This document shows positions 62,501 to 64,000 of a stretch of DNA of 64,000 bases, one piece after another (the stretch's first letter is position 1; each line of letters begins with the position of its first letter). A program made the position numbers and the translations under genes. This stretch comes from Lamellibrachia columna (Eukaryota > Annelida > Polychaeta > Sabellida > Siboglinidae): contig OY759266.1 in assembly GCA_963662155.1 (NCBI GenBank), forward strand, positions 3,760,526-3,824,525, given 5' to 3'. The notes below the pieces were generated by a model that did not search any database, had not been told where the DNA came from, and worked only from the letters and a program-made list of their open reading frames with translations.

Positions 62501-63839
62501 TTTTCCCTTTTTGTATTTGTTTGTTTATCGTAAGAATTTTGTGGTTCTTGAAACATCAATGATCACATTTCCAACCTATTTACAGTGTAGTTTGTATTTA
62601 TTGCAAATTTTATTATTGAGGACATTGTGATATATTACCATATTAATATTTTCTATAAATGCAGTGGTCATTCTACTTACTTATTTATTGGGAAATGTAC
62701 ATGGAAAGCCGTATATATTGATTTTTATTGATTATGAATATTACTCCAAGTGACTCCGTGTGCACACTTTTTACATTTTGGTTTCAGATGGTAATCGTCA
62801 CATAATCTAACACTGTGTTTGTTATCAAACAGGTATACGAGGCAATTGATATGTTTGAGACTACGATGTTGAAAGAAGATCGCGTCAAGCCAAACAGATA
62901 TGTCATCACAGTACTCATTGGAGTCCTGGGTAGAGTCGGCTACACAAAGAAGGCATTTCAGTTGTTTAATCGTGTAAGTTCAATATCGACTTTAAACAGT
63001 GCAACATAATTGTCTTTATTTAAAATATTGAAGCGTATGAAATGTATTTACTATGCACTGGTGTTGAGATTAATTTGGAAATCTAATGTTTTTAAAATGT
63101 ATTACTTTTGACATAATTGCACAAGATTGATGTCCAAAGTAACAAGGCAGGCACACGTAACCTACCTCTTACTCTACCACTAGCAGACAGTTGAAACTAC
63201 GTTTGTTGTACGTGACGGAGCGAACATTTATGTTGTGTGGTTGAGCCAACATTTGTGGTACACGGTCCAACCAACATTTGGTTACACAATTGAACCAACA
63301 TTTGTGTTACATGGTTGAACCAACATTTGTGGTACAAAATTGAACCAACATTTTTGGTACAAAGTTGAACCAACATTTGTGGTGTACTGTTGAACCAACA
63401 TTTGGTGTACACAGTTGAACCAACATTTGTTGTACACAGTTAAACCAACATTTGTTGTACACAGTTGAACCAACATTCTTGTGTTGACTTCTACATGACA
63501 TTGTTGCATGTTTTACAGATGAAGAAGTTTGGCCTGGAGCCCGAGGACCCAACCTACACAGCTCTGTTCAACGCCTGCAGTAACTCTCCCTGGAAGGAGG
63601 ACGGCCTGAGGCGGGCCAAGCACCTCCACGAGTTGCTGCTTGAGAAAGGCTACCAGCCCAACATGACCACTTGTCATGCGATGATCAAAGCGTACGGTGT
63701 GTGTGGCGACCTACAGAGGGCGTTTGTTGTCATGGACGAGATGCTGGCTGTGGGGTTACAACCTGATGCTGAGACATTCAGCTTCCTGCTCATGGCGTGC
63801 ATCTCAGATCGCGAGGCCGGCCTCAAACATGCCATTGAG
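58848..63839 (+). CDS. PTCD1-like mitochondrial PPR protein (5' part)
   Basis: Four coding exons join in phase to 411 codons; the gene continues past the window. Human PTCD1 is about 700 residues. Residues 1-35 have no Asp or Glu and many Arg/Lys, like a mitochondrial presequence. A conserved EEDIFGRL segment follows near residue 140. From about residue 258 there are helix-turn-helix pentatricopeptide repeats: [57 protein letters not shown] and [18 protein letters not shown]. The SPWKEDGL and [11 protein letters not shown] blocks fit PTCD1 better than other animal PPR proteins. Vertebrate PTCD1 acts in the mitochondrial matrix on leucine tRNAs and 16S rRNA/mitoribosome assembly; the same role is inferred. 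Confidence 0.85.
59760..61640 (-). mobile_element. CR1-type LINE, longest copy
   Basis: 1.9 kb antisense within the PTCD1-like intron. The minus strand encodes the pre-RT linker (61615-61328), most of RT (61380-60760: [40 protein letters not shown] and [16 protein letters not shown]), then after a frameshift [11 protein letters not shown] and the catalytic FADD, and the C-terminal CR1 blocks to 59954. Domain patterns match the CR1 clade closely. The endonuclease is missing (5' truncation) and there are at least two frame breaks. The 3' end carries two copies of taacaagatt. Confidence 0.9.
61705..62215 (-). mobile_element. LINE 3' fragment (Rex1-like)
   Basis: The left end (gataaagaatactttattga tcccc) is the complement of the ggggatcaataaagtat-type 3' terminus common in Rex1/related LINEs. 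Minus-strand coding remnants include [19 protein letters not shown] near 62190-62130, a C-terminal block of that group. Heavily decayed. Confidence 0.65.
62272..62398 (+). CDS. PTCD1-like exon 2
   Basis: 127 nt, acceptor gttgtgtacag, donor gtaaca, phase 2 in and 0 out. It encodes [20 protein letters not shown] and onward to IEKLARDDK. The acceptor region is pyrimidine-poor but the phase fits on both sides. Confidence 0.78.
62399..62832 (+). other. PTCD1-like intron
   Basis: 434 bp, AT-rich, nothing recognised. Confidence 0.8.
62833..62973 (+). CDS. PTCD1-like exon 3: PPR
   Basis: 141 nt, acceptor gttatcaaacag, donor gtaagt, phase 0 both sides. It encodes [20 protein letters not shown] and onward to QLFNR, one pentatricopeptide repeat and the start of the next. 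Confidence 0.87.
63210..63478. repeat. 25-bp minisatellite
   Basis: About 10 copies of gttgaaccaacatttgtggt followed by acaca-like sequence, in the intron just before PTCD1-like exon 4 and ending 40 bp before its acceptor. Confidence 0.92.
63519..63839 (+). CDS. PTCD1-like exon 4: PPR
   Basis: 321 nt (107 codons), acceptor gcatgttttacag, donor gtgaat, phase 0 both sides. It encodes [20 protein letters not shown] and onward to AGLKHAIE: about three pentatricopeptide repeats. GC-rich and free of repeats, unlike the flanking introns. Confidence 0.9.
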
Positions 63840-64000
63840 GTGAATATGGTGGTTCAGCAACACATACTGTCAATATAGCGAAACTACTTTTGATGTGGGA
63901 ACAGAATCGAGTGGTGTTGGGTTTAAAAAAACTATGATTATGCTATGTCAGAAAATGTTTGTTACATAAATTTTAGGTTATTCTTACACTGTTTTCTAAT
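63840..64000 (+). other. PTCD1-like intron, cut by window edge
   Basis: Start of the next intron; remaining exons lie to the right. Confidence 0.75.

Overview
The window is nuclear DNA from an intron-rich animal, most likely a marine invertebrate such as a mollusc, another lophotrochozoan or a lancelet; the species cannot be fixed from the sequence. The signs are small exons with phase-matched GT-AG introns, CR1-type and other non-LTR retrotransposons, a Ty3/Gypsy element, a hAT transposon, tRNA-derived SINEs, and very many minisatellites. About 12 kb of the 64 kb is tandem repeat.

Three protein genes can be assembled, all on the + strand. (1) About 7147-29600: a complete PIK3AP1/BANK1-family (BCAP-like, DBB-domain) adaptor of about 693 residues in 14 exons. 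It has a TIR-like domain, a DBB region, ankyrin-like sequence, three YxxM motifs of the kind that recruit PI3-kinase, and a proline-rich tail with an SH3-ligand motif. (2) About 45736-52697: a four-exon, about 323-residue single-pass membrane protein with a signal peptide, an EMI-like cysteine-rich ectodomain and a tail ending in Tyr-Glu-Glu-Ile. I cannot name it. (3) 58848 to beyond the right edge: the 5' part of a PTCD1-like mitochondrial pentatricopeptide-repeat gene.

Layout: 1-6470 is mostly intergenic minisatellites plus one CR1 fragment. 6890-29650 is the adaptor gene; its introns hold a decayed transposase gene, hairpin elements and large arrays. 29650-45400 is a transposon graveyard: CR1 copies, a second LINE, a 3.8-kb hAT with a SINE inside it, and a Gypsy pol remnant. 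45400-52700 is the EMI-like receptor gene, with SINEs and a 39-bp array in its introns. 52700-58850 is intergenic, with a 284-bp ACGC tract and a LINE tail flanked by a 28-bp duplication. 58850-64000 is the PTCD1-like gene, with a 1.9-kb antisense CR1 in its first intron.

The most unusual signals are three. A 79-bp array in the adaptor gene has copied the 3' splice site and start of exon 6 five times. A 1,540-bp array has grown in place from 22 bp of Gypsy pol coding sequence. A 14-bp motif is repeated in one orientation on both sides of the transposase relic in intron 1. No prokaryotic system, CRISPR array or intact virus was seen.
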